64,000 nucleotides of DNA from an uncultured Acidobacteriaceae bacterium (lineage in GTDB: Bacteria; Acidobacteriota; Terriglobia; Terriglobales; Acidobacteriaceae). Shown here in pieces: positions 9,694 through 24,863 of the stretch (the first letter of the stretch is position 1; the number at the start of each line of letters is the position of its first letter). The DNA is taken from NCBI GenBank assembly GCA_903849645.1, contig CAINJJ010000005.1, forward strand, positions 91,715 through 155,714. The letters are read 5' to 3'. The notes under the pieces are model-generated. The model did no database searches, was not told where the DNA came from, and worked only from the letters and a program-made list of their open reading frames with translations. The translations under genes and the position numbers were made by a program.

Positions 9694-11118
9694 TCAGAAG
9701 AGGCCTGGGTCCGCCGAGGGGGCGTTCTGCCGGATATACCGCGCCGCATCGAACTTTTTCGCCGTGGACCCCGCCATCATGGTGCGCACCAGCCCGAAGA
9801 CGGGACGGTTGAACCATGGGCGGTCGTGCCGCCCCACAATGGCCCATGCGATCCCCGCATAGCCGTTCGGGTCGCGCCCATCGAGTTCGTAGCGGTCGTT
9901 CAGCGTGACAGCCCATTCAAAGGCCGTGGCCGGCTCCGGCGCCCACTCCAGAATCTTCTTGGCCCAGTACATGCGCATGTAGTTGTGCATCAAGCCGGTG
10001 GTGACCATCTCCCGCTGCGCCGCGTTCCAAAGTTCATCGGCTGTCTCGGCGCCCTCCAGTTGCTTGAGCGTGTAGCGGTGCGGACGTGGATCGCCGGCGT
10101 GCTCCAGAAGCGACTTGCGCGCCCAGGGCGCGGCGCACTCCCAGTTGTCGTAGTTGGGCTCATGGCGCACAAACAGCACCGCCAGTTCCCGCCACCCGAT
10201 CACCTGCTCCAGAAACCGGTCGGCGGCCGCTGCCGATGCCTTGCCTTCGGTCTCGGCCTTCTTTACAGCGAGTGCGACCGTCAGCGGCCCGATGTTTCCA
10301 AAATGCAGATAGGGCGACAAGCGGCTCGTCCCGCGCACCTCCGGGTGGTTGCGCTGCTCGTCATAATCGGGCAACTCCAGGCGCACGAACTCGCCGAGGC
10401 GCTTGAGCGCTGCGTGCGTGCCGCCGGTAAAACTGTCGACAGGGCCAACGCTGCGGTCCAGCTTTGCAAATCCCGCTGTGATGTCGAGGTCGAGAGAAAA
10501 GCCGGCCAGGCCCTTACGCGGCTTCCACGGTTGGAGCAGATCGGCCTTCGGGGTCGCAACCAGGTACTTGGGCAACTCCGCCCTGAGATGCGGGCGGAAG
10601 TGATGCAGCAGCACATAACTCCGGTTAAAGACTTGGGACGGGACCACCACGTCGGCATCCACCGTCCAGAAGGGAATCCTGAGCCGCGTGGCCAGCACCC
10701 TGCGCCATCGCTCCGGCTCCCGGCAGGGGTTCTCGTCCCCAATCAGCAGCGCCGCCTCCACCTCGGCCAGAAAGGCTTCAATGGAGTTGTCCGGATGCCT
10801 GCGGACCACGAATCCCACGCCGCGCTCCGCCGCATCTTCTGCCACGTCGCGCAGCCCCTGCTGCAGGAAGTGGTAGTGCCGCAGGTTCGCATTGGGATAG
10901 TTGGGAATCACCGAAAAGAAGACCACCACCGGCAACTCCAGCAGGTTCCCCGCCTCGATTGCCACGTCCAGCGCAGGGTTGTCCAGGATGCGCATGGCCC
11001 GCTGCATCCAGTAGACGACGCAGCGGCCGCCCTTGAGCGGCGCGCCGGCGCGACGCACTGTTACGCGCGGTTGTAGCGCAAGTGTGCTCAATCCCGCAGG
11101 GATTGCTGAATCGCCCAT
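9694..11118 (-). CDS. phr: Deoxyribodipyrimidine photolyase, class II
   Basis: A 474-residue class II CPD photolyase, the FAD enzyme that splits cyclobutane pyrimidine dimers using light. Class II hallmarks are present: CVVYWMQRAMRILDNPAL near the N-terminus (antenna domain), GFVVRRHPD, LSPYLHFGNIGPL, QVIGWRELAV, and the C-terminal block MRMYWAKKILEW, then LNDRYELDGRDPNGYAGIAW and a HDRPW motif. I chose the ATG at 11118 because the family starts shortly before the GRCVVYW block; the frame is open for 55 more codons, but that part has no family character. No strong ribosome site is seen. It lies downstream of the oxidase genes behind a repeat and a hairpin and is probably transcribed separately. 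Confidence 0.93.
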   Translation of the reverse strand: MGDSAIPAGLSTLALQPRVTVRRAGAPLKGGRCVVYWMQRAMRILDNPALDVAIEAGNLLELPVVVFFSVIPNYPNANLRHYHFLQQGLRDVAEDAAERGVGFVVRRHPDNSIEAFLAEVEAALLIGDENPCREPERWRRVLATRLRIPFWTVDADVVVPSQVFNRSYVLLHHFRPHLRAELPKYLVATPKADLLQPWKPRKGLAGFSLDLDITAGFAKLDRSVGPVDSFTGGTHAALKRLGEFVRLELPDYDEQRNHPEVRGTSRLSPYLHFGNIGPLTVALAVKKAETEGKASAAAADRFLEQVIGWRELAVLFVRHEPNYDNWECAAPWARKSLLEHAGDPRPHRYTLKQLEGAETADELWNAAQREMVTTGLMHNYMRMYWAKKILEWAPEPATAFEWAVTLNDRYELDGRDPNGYAGIAWAIVGRHDRPWFNRPVFGLVRTMMAGSTAKKFDAARYIRQNAPSADPGLF

Positions 11119-11256
11119 GATGAGATTGTTGCAGACCCGAGGCCTGGAGTCGCTCCGTAGCCTACCCTTGTCGAGAGTACAGGCAAAGCCGGTTGTGTGA
11201 ATTGGCAGTGAGTAGACCACCCTTGGACTAACTTGCCGCCTGCGACCCAACAAGTA

Positions 11257-11279
11257 AGGGCCACCCACCGGGCGGCCCT
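11257..11279 (-). terminator. Hairpin downstream of ctaF
   Basis: AGGGCC (11257-11262) pairs with GGCCCT (11274-11279), with an inner CCC/GGG pairing. It lies about 70 bp after the ctaF stop and could end the respiratory operon. No T-run follows, so it is a weak or factor-assisted terminator at best. Confidence 0.4.
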
Positions 11280-11313
11280 CCAAAACACCCTCAACTCTTG
11301 ATCAGCTTCAATT

Positions 11314-11346
11314 CAGTGACCACTGTCCACTGATCACTGATAACTG
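11314..11346 (-). repeat. CAGTGRA-type 7-bp repeat array after ctaF
   Basis: Read on the minus strand, a run of CAGTG units separated by 1-2 variable bases starts within a few bases of the ctaF stop codon. The same unit recurs at four other gene ends or gaps in this window (11733, 32421, 39040, 43103). It has no coding potential. Confidence 0.7.
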
Positions 11347-11348
11347 CC

Positions 11349-11666
11349 CTACCACTGCCCCCAGGCACGGCTGATGTAGTCCGCCAGCGTCATGCCGATG
11401 AGCGTGAGGAAGAGAAAGACGCCGCAGAAAACTGTCAGTTTGGTCAACGTGGAACTGTACTTGACATGCATGAAAAACAGCACAACCAGCGTGGCCTTGG
11501 TGCAGGCGATGGCCAGCGCGATGATGGGGTTCAGCACGCCCAGGTCCACATACGAAGCCCACACGGTGAGCGCCGTGCCCACCAGCAGCGCCACCAGAAT
11601 GGCCCCGTAGACCTTGGGACTCACGATGTGATGTTCATGTTCCGAGTGTTTCGCTTCTTCGCTCAT
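11349..11666 (-). CDS. ctaF: Cytochrome c oxidase subunit IV (caa3 type)
   Basis: A 105-residue membrane protein with three hydrophobic segments (about 20-40, 48-68 and 78-98). The motif TKATLVVLFFMHVKYSS in the second-third helix region is the signature of prokaryotic oxidase subunit IV, with a histidine-rich N-terminus (EHEHH). It is the last gene of the ctaC-D-E-F set and a small accessory subunit of the caa3 oxidase. It is separated from ctaE by 89 bp that include a 7-bp repeat array. Confidence 0.9.
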   Translation of the reverse strand: MSEEAKHSEHEHHIVSPKVYGAILVALLVGTALTVWASYVDLGVLNPIIALAIACTKATLVVLFFMHVKYSSTLTKLTVFCGVFLFLTLIGMTLADYISRAWGQW

Positions 11667-11732
11667 CCTGTTCGTCCCTTTTGCCGCTCACGGCTGACTG
11701 CCAATTGTGCTCCCCAAGGCTTGCTGACCACC

Positions 11733-11755
11733 GACCACTGCTCACTGTCCACTGA

Positions 11756-11760
<5 letters not shown>
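11733..11760 (-). repeat. CAGTGRA-type 7-bp repeat array after ctaE
   Basis: On the minus strand the repeat begins at the ctaE stop codon itself (TGATCAGTGGACAGTG...), in the same orientation as the copy after ctaF. It therefore sits inside the oxidase operon, between ctaE and ctaF. Confidence 0.7.
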
Positions 11761-12503
<743 letters not shown>

Positions 12504-12514
<11 letters not shown>

Positions 12515-14171
12515 TGGCCACCTCCTTTTCCTTCTGCGCTTCGAGCCATTCGTAGTCGTAGACGTCGTGATCCATGATGGGCGTCTTGAGGAAGTTCTCC
12601 GTCAGGGGAGGCGACTGTGTCTGCCATTCAAGGCCTGTGGCCTGCCACGGATTGTCTCCCGCCACCGCGCCGTACTTGAGCGACCACACAAGATAGAGCA
12701 CCGGGAGCAGGTAGCCAACGCCAAGAATGCTGGCGCCCGCCGTCGAGAACACATTCAGAATCTGAAACTCGGGCGGATACGATGCATAGCGCCGCGGCAT
12801 GCCGAGCGTGCCCAGGATGAACTGCGGAAAGAAGGTGAAGTTGAAGCCGATGAACGTCACCACCGCCGCCATCTGCGAGATCTTTTCCGGATACATGCGG
12901 CCTGTCATCTTGGGCCACCAGAAATGGATGCCCGCGAGGAAGGCCATGAGCATGCCGCCCACCATCACAAAGTGGAAGTGCGCCACGATGAAGTAGGTCT
13001 CGGTCAGATGAATATCTGTTCCCGACACGCCGAGAAACACGCCCGTCAGTCCGCCGATGGTAAACAGCCCCATGAAACCGAAGGCATACAGCATCGGGGT
13101 TTCAAACGTGATGGAACCCTTGTAGAGCGTAAACGCCCAGTTGAATATCTTGATGGCCGAGGGCACCGCCACGAGCATGGTCAGCAGCGAGAACACGATC
13201 ACCGCGTAGTTCGATATGCCCATGATGAACATGTGATGGGCCCATACGAAAAAGCCGAAGACCGCGATGGCGACTGAAGAGAAGGCCACTGCCGTATAGC
13301 CGAAGACGCGCTTGCGGCTAAAGGTCGAAATGACCTCGGAGATGACGCCCATGCCGGGCAGAATCATGATGTAAACCGCCGGGTGCGAGTAGAACCAGAA
13401 CAGATGCTGGAACAACAGCGGGTCGCCGCCCTTGGTGGGGTCGAAGACGCCGATGCCGATGGTGCGCTCCAGGGCCACCAGAACGATCGCGATGGCCACC
13501 ACGGGAGTCGCCAGCACCATCAGCACGCTGGCCGCGTAGTGCGCCCACACAAACAGGGGAAGCTTGAACCATGTCATGCCCGGCGCGCGCATCTTGTGGA
13601 TGGTGACGATGAAGTTGAGGCCTGTAAAAATGGAGCTGAAGCCGGCGATGAAGGCGGCCAGCCCGGTGGTGAGCACGTTCGTGTTCACGTAGTGCGTCGA
13701 CAGCGGCGTCGTAAACGTCCAGCCTGTATCCACGCCGCCGGTGACCATGGTGTAGAGGGCAAGAATGCCGCCCGCCATGTAGAGATACCAGCTCAGCAAG
13801 TTGATCTTGGGCAGCGCCAGATCCTTGGCTCCAATCATCAGCGGGATCAGGAAGTTGCCCAGCGTCGCAGGCACGGACGGCACCAGGAAGAAGAAGATCA
13901 TGATGACGCCATGCATGGTGAACACCTTGTTATAGGTGTCCGTGGCCATCAGGTCAGCCTGTGGGGTCAGCAGCTCCAGGCGAATCAATCCTGCCAGCGC
14001 GCCGCCGATGAAAAAGAAAAAACTCAGCGAGATCAGATACAGAATTGCGATACGTTTATGGTCGCCTGTCAGAAGCCAGCTCAGGATCCCATTCTCCTTG
14101 GAGAGATAGTTCACCTTGGGAACTCTGGCCGTCGACTGATCGGGAAGACTGATGATCGTGTTCGTGCTCAT
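12504..14171 (-). CDS. ctaD: Cytochrome c oxidase subunit I
   Basis: The 555-residue catalytic subunit of the haem-copper oxygen reductase, with 12 predicted helices. Key features are the N-terminal haem a histidine in [11 protein letters not shown], the CuB/active-site motif [15 protein letters not shown], the His pair WAHHMF, and the haem ligand pair in HFHFVMVGG. The glutamate of the HPEVY motif (type A1) is replaced: the sequence reads YSHPAV, the mark of the A2 subfamily, where Tyr-Ser takes over in the D-channel. This matches the caa3-type subunit II next door. It starts at the ATG at 14171, overlapping the ctaC stop by 4 bp (ATGA), so the two are translationally coupled. Confidence 0.97.
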
Positions 14172-15259
14172 TGCTTCACCATTCCTTGTGAGGCGGAACC
14201 CTTGGCTGCCGGCGTCTGCGTCGCGGCCGGAGCCTTGCCTTCGCTCTCCGGCAGCAGTTCCGTGGTATTCAGAGTTTGCTGGATCCGGTAGTCGGAGTTG
14301 AGATTCTTGATGTATTCAACCAGCGCGATGACGCCCTCTTCACTGAGCTGGCCCTGGTAGGTGGGCATGATGGGCGCATATCCCTGGGTGATGTGCTGCG
14401 ATGGATTGAGAATGGCCTCGCGCAGATAGGCATCGTCTGCCGTGACCGTGCCTCCGCTGGAGAGCGGCAGCTTGGCCCCGTAGACGTTGGCCAGCGACGG
14501 GCCGCGCGCATCGGGCCGCGTGTTGTGGCAGGCGGAGCAACTGAGGCTTGCGAAGAGCCGTTCACCGTTCTGCGCCAGCGAAGCGCCGCTGGTTGACTCA
14601 GCCAGCCACTTCTTGTAGTCCTCCGGCGTCAGCACCACGATGTCGCCGATCATGTGCGAGTGCTCCGTGCCGCAATACTGCGTGCAGAACAGGTGATAGG
14701 TTCCAGGGGTTGTGGCCTCAAACCATACCGTGGTGTAGCGGCCGGGAATGGCTTCCCGCTTCACGCGAAACGCGGGAATGGAGAAGCTGTGAAACACGTC
14801 TTGCGAGATCAGGGTAAGCTGCACCGCGCGCCCCGTGGGCACGTGGAGCGAGTTGATCTCGTGCTGGCCGCCCGGATGCTCTGCCTTCCACATCCACTGC
14901 TTGCCCACCACGTAAATGTTCATGGCGTTCGCGGGCGGCGTGAAGACGCGGAAGTAGATCAGCGCGCCCCAGACGAACATCACCAGGAACAGGCCCAAGG
15001 GAATGATGGTCCAGGTGGCCTCGAGCAGCGTGGAGCCTTCAATCTGCTCGGCCACCGGATGACGCCCTTTGCTGTAGAGGATCGAGAAGCTGGTGACCAG
15101 CAGGATCACCACCGTCAGCCCGATCAGGCTCACCAGCACCATGAAGAAATACAGCGCATCCATCTGAGGCGCAATCTTGGACGCCTCCGGCGGAAACAGC
15201 GCGAAGTTCGTCATCCATTTGACGAGAAACTGCCAGAGTGTTGGACTGATGTGGTTCAT
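14168..15259 (-). CDS. ctaC: Cytochrome c oxidase subunit II with fused cytochrome c domain (caa3 type)
   Basis: 363 residues. Two N-terminal helices (about 32-56 and 82-105) are followed by the cupredoxin domain with CuA ligands: [10 protein letters not shown] (His) and [12 protein letters not shown] (two Cys, His, Met). The C-terminal domain is a class I cytochrome c with CSACH (about residue 246-250) and a distal Met in PIMPTY, which defines caa3 rather than aa3 oxidases. It receives electrons, probably from alternative complex III encoded just upstream, and passes them to subunit I. An Ala/Pro/Lys-rich tail follows the cytochrome domain. It starts 4 bp after the sco stop. Confidence 0.96.
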   Translation of the reverse strand: MNHISPTLWQFLVKWMTNFALFPPEASKIAPQMDALYFFMVLVSLIGLTVVILLVTSFSILYSKGRHPVAEQIEGSTLLEATWTIIPLGLFLVMFVWGALIYFRVFTPPANAMNIYVVGKQWMWKAEHPGGQHEINSLHVPTGRAVQLTLISQDVFHSFSIPAFRVKREAIPGRYTTVWFEATTPGTYHLFCTQYCGTEHSHMIGDIVVLTPEDYKKWLAESTSGASLAQNGERLFASLSCSACHNTRPDARGPSLANVYGAKLPLSSGGTVTADDAYLREAILNPSQHITQGYAPIMPTYQGQLSEEGVIALVEYIKNLNSDYRIQQTLNTTELLPESEGKAPAATQTPAAKGSASQGMVKQ

Positions 15260-15263
15260 TCCG

Positions 15264-16184
15264 TTATCCGTTCACCTTTGTTCCTGTTCCCGGCTTGTCA
15301 TCGTGCCGGCTGTCCTTGCGGAACATCACAAGCATGAAGCCACCCAGTGTGGCCACCGTCAGTAAGCCCCCCAACTGCACCACGCGCGCGATGATAAGCG
15401 AGTGCTTGTTGGTCTTGGGGTCGTAGTGGTAGCAGTAGGTCAGAATGTTGTCGACCGGAGAGCCGATGCGATTGGCCGAGGCCTCGACCAGCCCCAACCG
15501 CAGATCCTTGGGAGAGTACTCGACGCCCATGTAGTACTGCGCCAGCTTGCCCTCGGGCGTCACAATCTGGATCGAGCTGGCATGCGCAAACTGAGTCAGT
15601 CGGCCATCGGGACCGGGAATCTTCACGTAGCCGAAGCCCACCGCCTTGGTCAGCGCATCGATGTTGTCCTGCGTCCCCGTCATGAAGTGCCAGCCCTGCG
15701 CCGTCTCCGGCTTTCCGTAACGCTTCAGATAGCTGTGCTTCTTGGCCGCGGCCATCACGGTGTTCTCGGTCGGGTCGATGCTGATCACAATGACGTTAAA
15801 GTCCTTGCCCGGTGTGAAGGTCACCATCTGCAAGGCGCCTGTCAGGCCGTTCAACTCTTCCGAGCAAAGCATGGGGCACTGATAGTAGACCAGCGCCAGA
15901 ATGGCGGGCTTCTTGCCGAAGTAGCTGGCAAGTTGAACCTGCTTGCCCTGGTCATCAGTAAACGTGAGCGACAGGGGCAACTGCTGGTCAAGATGCTGCG
16001 CGATGCCGACTCCGTTGAGAATCGCCGGCGGCTTGTCGCTGACCGGAGCCATCTGCTTTTCGTCGTATCGTGAGACCTGCCCAAGCGCGGGCGCGCAGAG
16101 GAGCAACGAGCTCAGACCCGCCATGGCTGCCGCTGCCAGGGCCACGCTGCGCCAACTCTCCCGGATTGTGCCTTTGCTCTGCAT
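15264..16184 (-). CDS. SCO1/SenC family copper chaperone
   Basis: 306 residues with an N-terminal signal or anchor (about 13-35), a thioredoxin-like domain and a C-terminal membrane helix (about 265-285). The copper-binding CxxxC is present as CPMLC (about residue 110-114), and the distal His as FAHASSIQI. SCO proteins deliver copper to the CuA site of oxidase subunit II, and ctaC is the next gene. The C-terminal anchor (rather than only an N-terminal one) is common in acidobacterial and planctomycete versions clustered with alternative complex III. Confidence 0.92.
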   Translation of the reverse strand: MQSKGTIRESWRSVALAAAAMAGLSSLLLCAPALGQVSRYDEKQMAPVSDKPPAILNGVGIAQHLDQQLPLSLTFTDDQGKQVQLASYFGKKPAILALVYYQCPMLCSEELNGLTGALQMVTFTPGKDFNVIVISIDPTENTVMAAAKKHSYLKRYGKPETAQGWHFMTGTQDNIDALTKAVGFGYVKIPGPDGRLTQFAHASSIQIVTPEGKLAQYYMGVEYSPKDLRLGLVEASANRIGSPVDNILTYCYHYDPKTNKHSLIIARVVQLGGLLTVATLGGFMLVMFRKDSRHDDKPGTGTKVNG

Positions 16185-16269
16185 CCTGCCTTCTTCCCTT
16201 TTGAATCCTTCAACCGCCTTCCATTCTATGGCGGGTCAACTGCTTACTGCGGGTTGCACCGGCAACCGC

Positions 16270-16890
16270 CTACTTGTGTGCCTCGGGGCGGGCTGCCTCA
16301 ATCTTCTGCGCCGCGGCCTGATCCAGTTCATACCCGGTGCGCGCAAACCCGCTGGTGAGCGGAACCGCGACCCTGGGCCTTTCGTCTCCGGTCAGGACAG
16401 GCGCGTGTTCCACAGCCGACGCCACCGGCAAGCCGCGCTGCGCCACCAACTCCATGGCCCGTGCGATGGGAATCCTCACCTTGCCCTGTGTCGCGTCTGC
16501 CCAACTGTAGTGCTCGAGCAGCAGGTCCTCGCGCGCGTGCAGGTCCGCCACATCCTGGTTGCCGTCATCGGTCTGAACCCGCGGCGTGGGGAACCGCTGC
16601 GTCATCTCCGCCATCTTGTTTTGCAGTTCAGGATTCGCGGCCAGATTGCCGAGGGACCGCACATCCACGGTTTGCGTCCACTTGTTGCGCGGACCGTCCT
16701 CTTTGTACATGCGTGCGTTGATAACCTTGCCGATGCCATAGCCCAGCACGCCCGCCACTGCCACCAGAACAGCCAGCGCAATGAGAAAGATGACAATGCC
16801 AGAGACCTTGACATCCGTGGCTTCGTATCCCTTGGACGCGTCGATCTCTTCCGGCTCATGGCCGGCTTCATGGTGGTTATGCGTGGGCAT
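16270..16890 (-). CDS. Small membrane protein of the alternative complex III/caa3 cluster
   Basis: 206 residues from the ATG at 16890. A His/Glu-rich N-terminus (HNHHEAGHEPEE) precedes one transmembrane helix (about residues 28-52) and a soluble part with ARMYKEDGP and GKVRIPIARAMELVAQRGLP. I do not recognise a named family. From memory, proteins with this IPIxRAMEL motif occur at the same place in ACIII clusters of other phyla, which suggests an accessory or assembly role. The start overlaps the end of actF by 14 bp. The frame runs nine codons further upstream, but that start lies deep inside actF. Confidence 0.75.
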   Translation of the reverse strand: MPTHNHHEAGHEPEEIDASKGYEATDVKVSGIVIFLIALAVLVAVAGVLGYGIGKVINARMYKEDGPRNKWTQTVDVRSLGNLAANPELQNKMAEMTQRFPTPRVQTDDGNQDVADLHAREDLLLEHYSWADATQGKVRIPIARAMELVAQRGLPVASAVEHAPVLTGDERPRVAVPLTSGFARTGYELDQAAAQKIEAARPEAHK

Positions 16891-18151
16891 GCTCAGGCTC
16901 CAGAATCTCCGCCACATGCGGATCGTTGCTTTGGACCAATGGCCGCGTCTTCAACTGCGCCGAGAAGTAAGCGACCCAGAAGGCCACCATCGCCACCGGC
17001 ACCGCGACATATTCAAGTATTCCCCAACTGAAGTGCAGGTTGCGCGCCGCGTCCTTGAAGTTCGGCTCGATCAGCCAGAACAAGTCGAAGGCTTTGGCGA
17101 ACACCATCCACTGGCACACCCGGATCAGGCGCTTCTTGTTGCGCTTCAGGTCGCGCGAGAGCAGAAGCGAGAACGGGATCAGCCAGTGGAAGATGAAGTC
17201 CAGCGTAATGATGACGCCCCATCCGCCGCGGAAGCGGTCAAGGTACCAGGGAATCTCTTCCGGCAGGTTGCCCGACCAGATGATGAGGAATTGCGAGAAG
17301 GCCAGGTAGATGTTGAGCATCACAAAGGCAAAGGTGAACTTGCCCAGATCGTGCTGCTCGGTCTGGCGGAGGATGGTCTTGAACGGCTCCGCCTTGGACA
17401 GCGAGATCGAGACAATGATGGAAAGCGCCAGCACCGAGTACGCCTGTCCTACCAGGAACAGGAGGCCATAGACCGAGGAGTACCAGGTGGGGTCAAGCGA
17501 CATGACCCAGTAGATGGCCGCGGCCGTCATGGTGATGGAGTAGACCAGCACGCCGTGGCCGCTGATGTTTTCAAAGCGCTTGATCCACACCGGCGTTGAG
17601 GCGGGGGAATCGGCGTCGCGCTTGAGGCCCAGCACATTGAGGCGCCAGGCGTAGATGCCCCAGATGGCGAAGCAGATCACGCTGACCACGATGAAGGCCG
17701 TTGAGTTGAGCATGGGGCGCTTGAACTCGATGGCGTGGGCCTGCACCTCGTTGATGACGCCAGCCTTGAGGGCGGCGGCCGCGTCGTCGATCTGCGCCCA
17801 GAGGTAAAGCTTCTTGAGCGAGAGCGCGATCACAACCCAGTAGACAAAGACCAGCGGCAGCGTGCGGCTCATCGCTTCCAGCGGACGGCGGAGGAGCAGG
17901 CCCCACTTGCCGCCGGATAGATACTGCACCATCAGCAAGGCCAATCCACCCACTGAAAACCCGAAGGTCAGCATCAATCCCAGCAGCCAGCCGCGCAGCA
18001 GGTGATCGATGGAGTGGTCCAGGGCGGCCAGGCCGGCGGCGAGAACCGAGAAGACCGCTCCAACGACGAAGGCGCGCGTCTTCCAGCCATCCACAAAGGC
18101 CGGCGCGCTCAGATCGGCGGGGAGTGTTTTTGCGTGCGTCTCGTGAGCCAT
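16877..18151 (-). CDS. actF: Alternative complex III subunit ActF (NrfD-like quinol-binding membrane subunit)
   Basis: A 424-residue membrane protein of about ten helices, related to NrfD/PsrC and paralogous to ActC. Visible signatures are LLRRPLEAMSRTLPLVFVYWVV, TAFIVVSVICFAIWG, FENISGHGVLVYS, SLDPTWYSSVYGLLFLVGQA, and WSGNLPEEIPWYLDR near residue 285. In ACIII, ActC and ActF flank the iron-sulfur subunit ActB in the membrane. It is preceded by actE with an 11-bp gap and overlaps the next gene, in keeping with a tight operon. Confidence 0.95.
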   Translation of the reverse strand: MAHETHAKTLPADLSAPAFVDGWKTRAFVVGAVFSVLAAGLAALDHSIDHLLRGWLLGLMLTFGFSVGGLALLMVQYLSGGKWGLLLRRPLEAMSRTLPLVFVYWVVIALSLKKLYLWAQIDDAAAALKAGVINEVQAHAIEFKRPMLNSTAFIVVSVICFAIWGIYAWRLNVLGLKRDADSPASTPVWIKRFENISGHGVLVYSITMTAAAIYWVMSLDPTWYSSVYGLLFLVGQAYSVLALSIIVSISLSKAEPFKTILRQTEQHDLGKFTFAFVMLNIYLAFSQFLIIWSGNLPEEIPWYLDRFRGGWGVIITLDFIFHWLIPFSLLLSRDLKRNKKRLIRVCQWMVFAKAFDLFWLIEPNFKDAARNLHFSWGILEYVAVPVAMVAFWVAYFSAQLKTRPLVQSNDPHVAEILEPEHAHA

Positions 18152-18162
18152 TCCGTCTGTCC

Positions 18163-18960
18163 TTACTTCGCGGCCGCGGGGGCCGGTTTGCTTGCGGGAA
18201 TCTTGATGGCAGGGTCAGCCGGGTTGGCCGGAGCCAGAGCGGGCGTCCCCTGCTTTGCGTCATGCGGGTACGCCTGTACCGCCGTGGAAGGCAGAGCCCA
18301 CGGCTCGGCGAATCCCTCCGGCAGATGCTGTTCGGCCGCAACTTCCTTCAGGCTCTTCAGTTGCTCGCCCGATGGAACGTCTTCCTGTTTCGCCGACTGG
18401 CTCAACTGCAGCGCGCGAATGTAGGCAGCCACGGCCCAGCGGTCGACCGGCGTCAATTGCGAGGAGTAGTCGGGCATGGCTCCGTAGCCGTGCGTCATCA
18501 CGTAGTAGTAGTGGGAGAGCGGCTGCGCCAGCCGCACCTGGTCATGAAGATTGGCGGCCGGCTTGTAGCCGCGCTCCACAATCTCGCCCAATCCGTTGCC
18601 CACCCTGGAGTGGCACGGGGTGCAGTAGATGTTGAACCGTTCCTGGCCGCGCTTCAGCACTTCAAGAGTGACGGGAAACGGCATCAGGTTCTGCTCTTCG
18701 CGGTAGCCGTTCGCGCCCTGAATTACGCCGGTATAGAAGTAGCTGTCTTCGCGCAGTTGCCCGCGAGCCACGGTGTTCACCACCTGCGGACGAGCGCCGC
18801 GATGATCGGCAAACATCTCCGAGCCGCGCTGCGAGATGATCTTGGGCTGATCCTGCATGTCTTGCCGGCAGCCGGCAACCATCAGGACAGAACCCAGTGA
18901 AACCGCGACGGCCGCACGGCCGGCGAGGCGCACAATCGGATTGAGGCGGTTCGCTTGCAT
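18163..18960 (-). CDS. actE: Alternative complex III subunit ActE (mono-haem cytochrome c lipoprotein)
   Basis: 265 residues from the ATG at 18960. The N-terminus has a signal with a lipobox (LMVAGC, Cys about residue 31), so the mature protein is expected to be a lipoprotein. One haem motif, CTPCH, is in FNIYCTPCHSRVGNG, and a distal Met is likely in MTHGYGAMPDYSSQ. The Ala/Pro/Lys-rich tail is low in complexity. ActE takes electrons from the ActA/ActB path to the oxidase. The frame extends upstream through actD, so the start is set by the signal peptide and by the 1-bp overlap with the actD stop. Confidence 0.93.
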   Translation of the reverse strand: MQANRLNPIVRLAGRAAVAVSLGSVLMVAGCRQDMQDQPKIISQRGSEMFADHRGARPQVVNTVARGQLREDSYFYTGVIQGANGYREEQNLMPFPVTLEVLKRGQERFNIYCTPCHSRVGNGLGEIVERGYKPAANLHDQVRLAQPLSHYYYVMTHGYGAMPDYSSQLTPVDRWAVAAYIRALQLSQSAKQEDVPSGEQLKSLKEVAAEQHLPEGFAEPWALPSTAVQAYPHDAKQGTPALAPANPADPAIKIPASKPAPAAAK

Positions 18961-19501
18961 CAGTACTCCACCTCCACCACTGACACCGGCTGAAGGCCTT
19001 CCAGATACTTCTTTGATTCCACCAGGTCGAACTTGGGATCCAGCGCCTCCAGGCACAGGAAGAACTTGTCCGTCGTTGCGCCGTCGCGGAAGTTGGGCGC
19101 GTTGAACAGCGGGTGATAGAGCGTCGGCAAGCCGTTCAACGCAAGCATGCCAAAGGCCGCTGACAGGCCCGCAAAGAGAATGGTCCACTCGTAGGCGGGA
19201 ATGATGAAGGCCGGCCAGGAGTATGTCGGCCGCCCGCCGATATTCAGCGGATAGGCCAGGGTCGAGACCCAGGTCTCCAGCGAGAACATCGCGGCCACAC
19301 CCATCAGGCCGCCAATCAACGTAAGCAGCGGCACCTTGTTGCGATGAAAGCCGATCGCTTCCGCGGCTTCTTCCACCGGATAGGGCGTATAGCAGTCCAT
19401 GCGCCGCCATCCGTCATGGCGCGCCTGCTGCGCGGCTCTCACCAGATCGCTCGGCGTATCGAATTCGGCCAGCAGGCCGTAAGTCCCTTCGCGTGGGGGC
19501 A

Positions 19502-19502
<1 letters not shown>
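18960..19502 (-). CDS. actD: Alternative complex III subunit ActD (DUF3341)
   Basis: A 180-residue protein with two transmembrane helices (about 58-80 and 98-122). The N-terminal EGTYGLLAEFDTPSDLVRAA and MDCYTPYPVEEAAEAIG are the ActD/DUF3341 signatures, and FRDGATTDKFFLCLEA is also typical. It is a membrane subunit of ACIII without cofactors. It overlaps actC by 1 bp and actE by 1 bp or more, consistent with coupled translation. Confidence 0.95.
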
Positions 19503-20920
<1,418 letters not shown>

Positions 20921-20928
20921 CGTAACTC

Positions 20929-24047
<3,119 letters not shown>

Positions 24048-24051
<4 letters not shown>

Positions 24052-24863
24052 CGGTGGCAGACCTCGCAACTGGCCAGGTCCTTGGGAGTGCGAATCTTGT
24101 AGTGGTCCAGCAGGAAGTGCCCCAGCTCATCCTGGCTGGTGAACTTCCTGTACGAGCTGAGAGGGGCCGCGGTCGGGGCCAGCGAAGCTACCTGAACTCC
24201 TTCTGCCGGCTCCCTGGTCACGCAGTTGACCGTCTGGGCCGTCGGCACACCCGACTTCTCATCCCCGACGGAGCACCACACCGGACGATCCTCGGCCGGC
24301 TTCTCCCAGGCCATGTTGTAGACCTCGGTGGTGGGCCGCAGATTCTTGGCCGGGTTGCGGTGGCAGTCCAGGCACCACTCCATCTGCAGCGTGTTCTGCG
24401 CATACATCAGCGGCATCTGGTCCACACGTCCGTGGCAGGTGGAGCAGCCCAGACCCTTGTTCACGTGAATCTCATGGCTGAAGTAGACGTAGTCGGGCAG
24501 GTCGTGCACCTTGGTCCAGGTCAGCGACTGGCCCGTTGCCCAGCTTGTCCGCACCGGCTCCAGCAGTTGCGCGTTGGTCCAGATCTGCGCGTGGCAGTTC
24601 ATGCACGTCTTGGTGGGCGGAATTCCAGCGTAGCTCGACTTCTCCACGGTTACGTGACAGTACTGGCACTGAAGACCCAGGCCCTGCACATGGTGCTTGT
24701 GGCTGAAAGGCACCGGCTGGTCCGGGCGCTGGCCCTGCCGCGTAACCCAGGGAGAGCGCTGCAACTGGTCCAGCGTCACCCCAAGGGCAATCACGATCAG
24801 CCCCGTCAATACCAGGCTCATGCGAGCCAGAGCATTGGAGCTGCGGTCAAATATCTGCGCCAT
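24048..24863 (-). CDS. actA: Alternative complex III subunit ActA (pentahaem cytochrome c)
   Basis: 271 residues with an N-terminal membrane anchor (about 13-32) and five CxxCH motifs: CQYCH, CMNCH, CSTCH, CLDCH and CEVCH. Several His residues placed for distal ligation appear, for example PFSHKHHVQG and YFSHEIHVNKG, as in the cytochrome c7/NrfH-like fold. It is the first gene of the actA-F operon. In the complex it forms the periplasmic electron wire together with ActB and ActE. Confidence 0.96.
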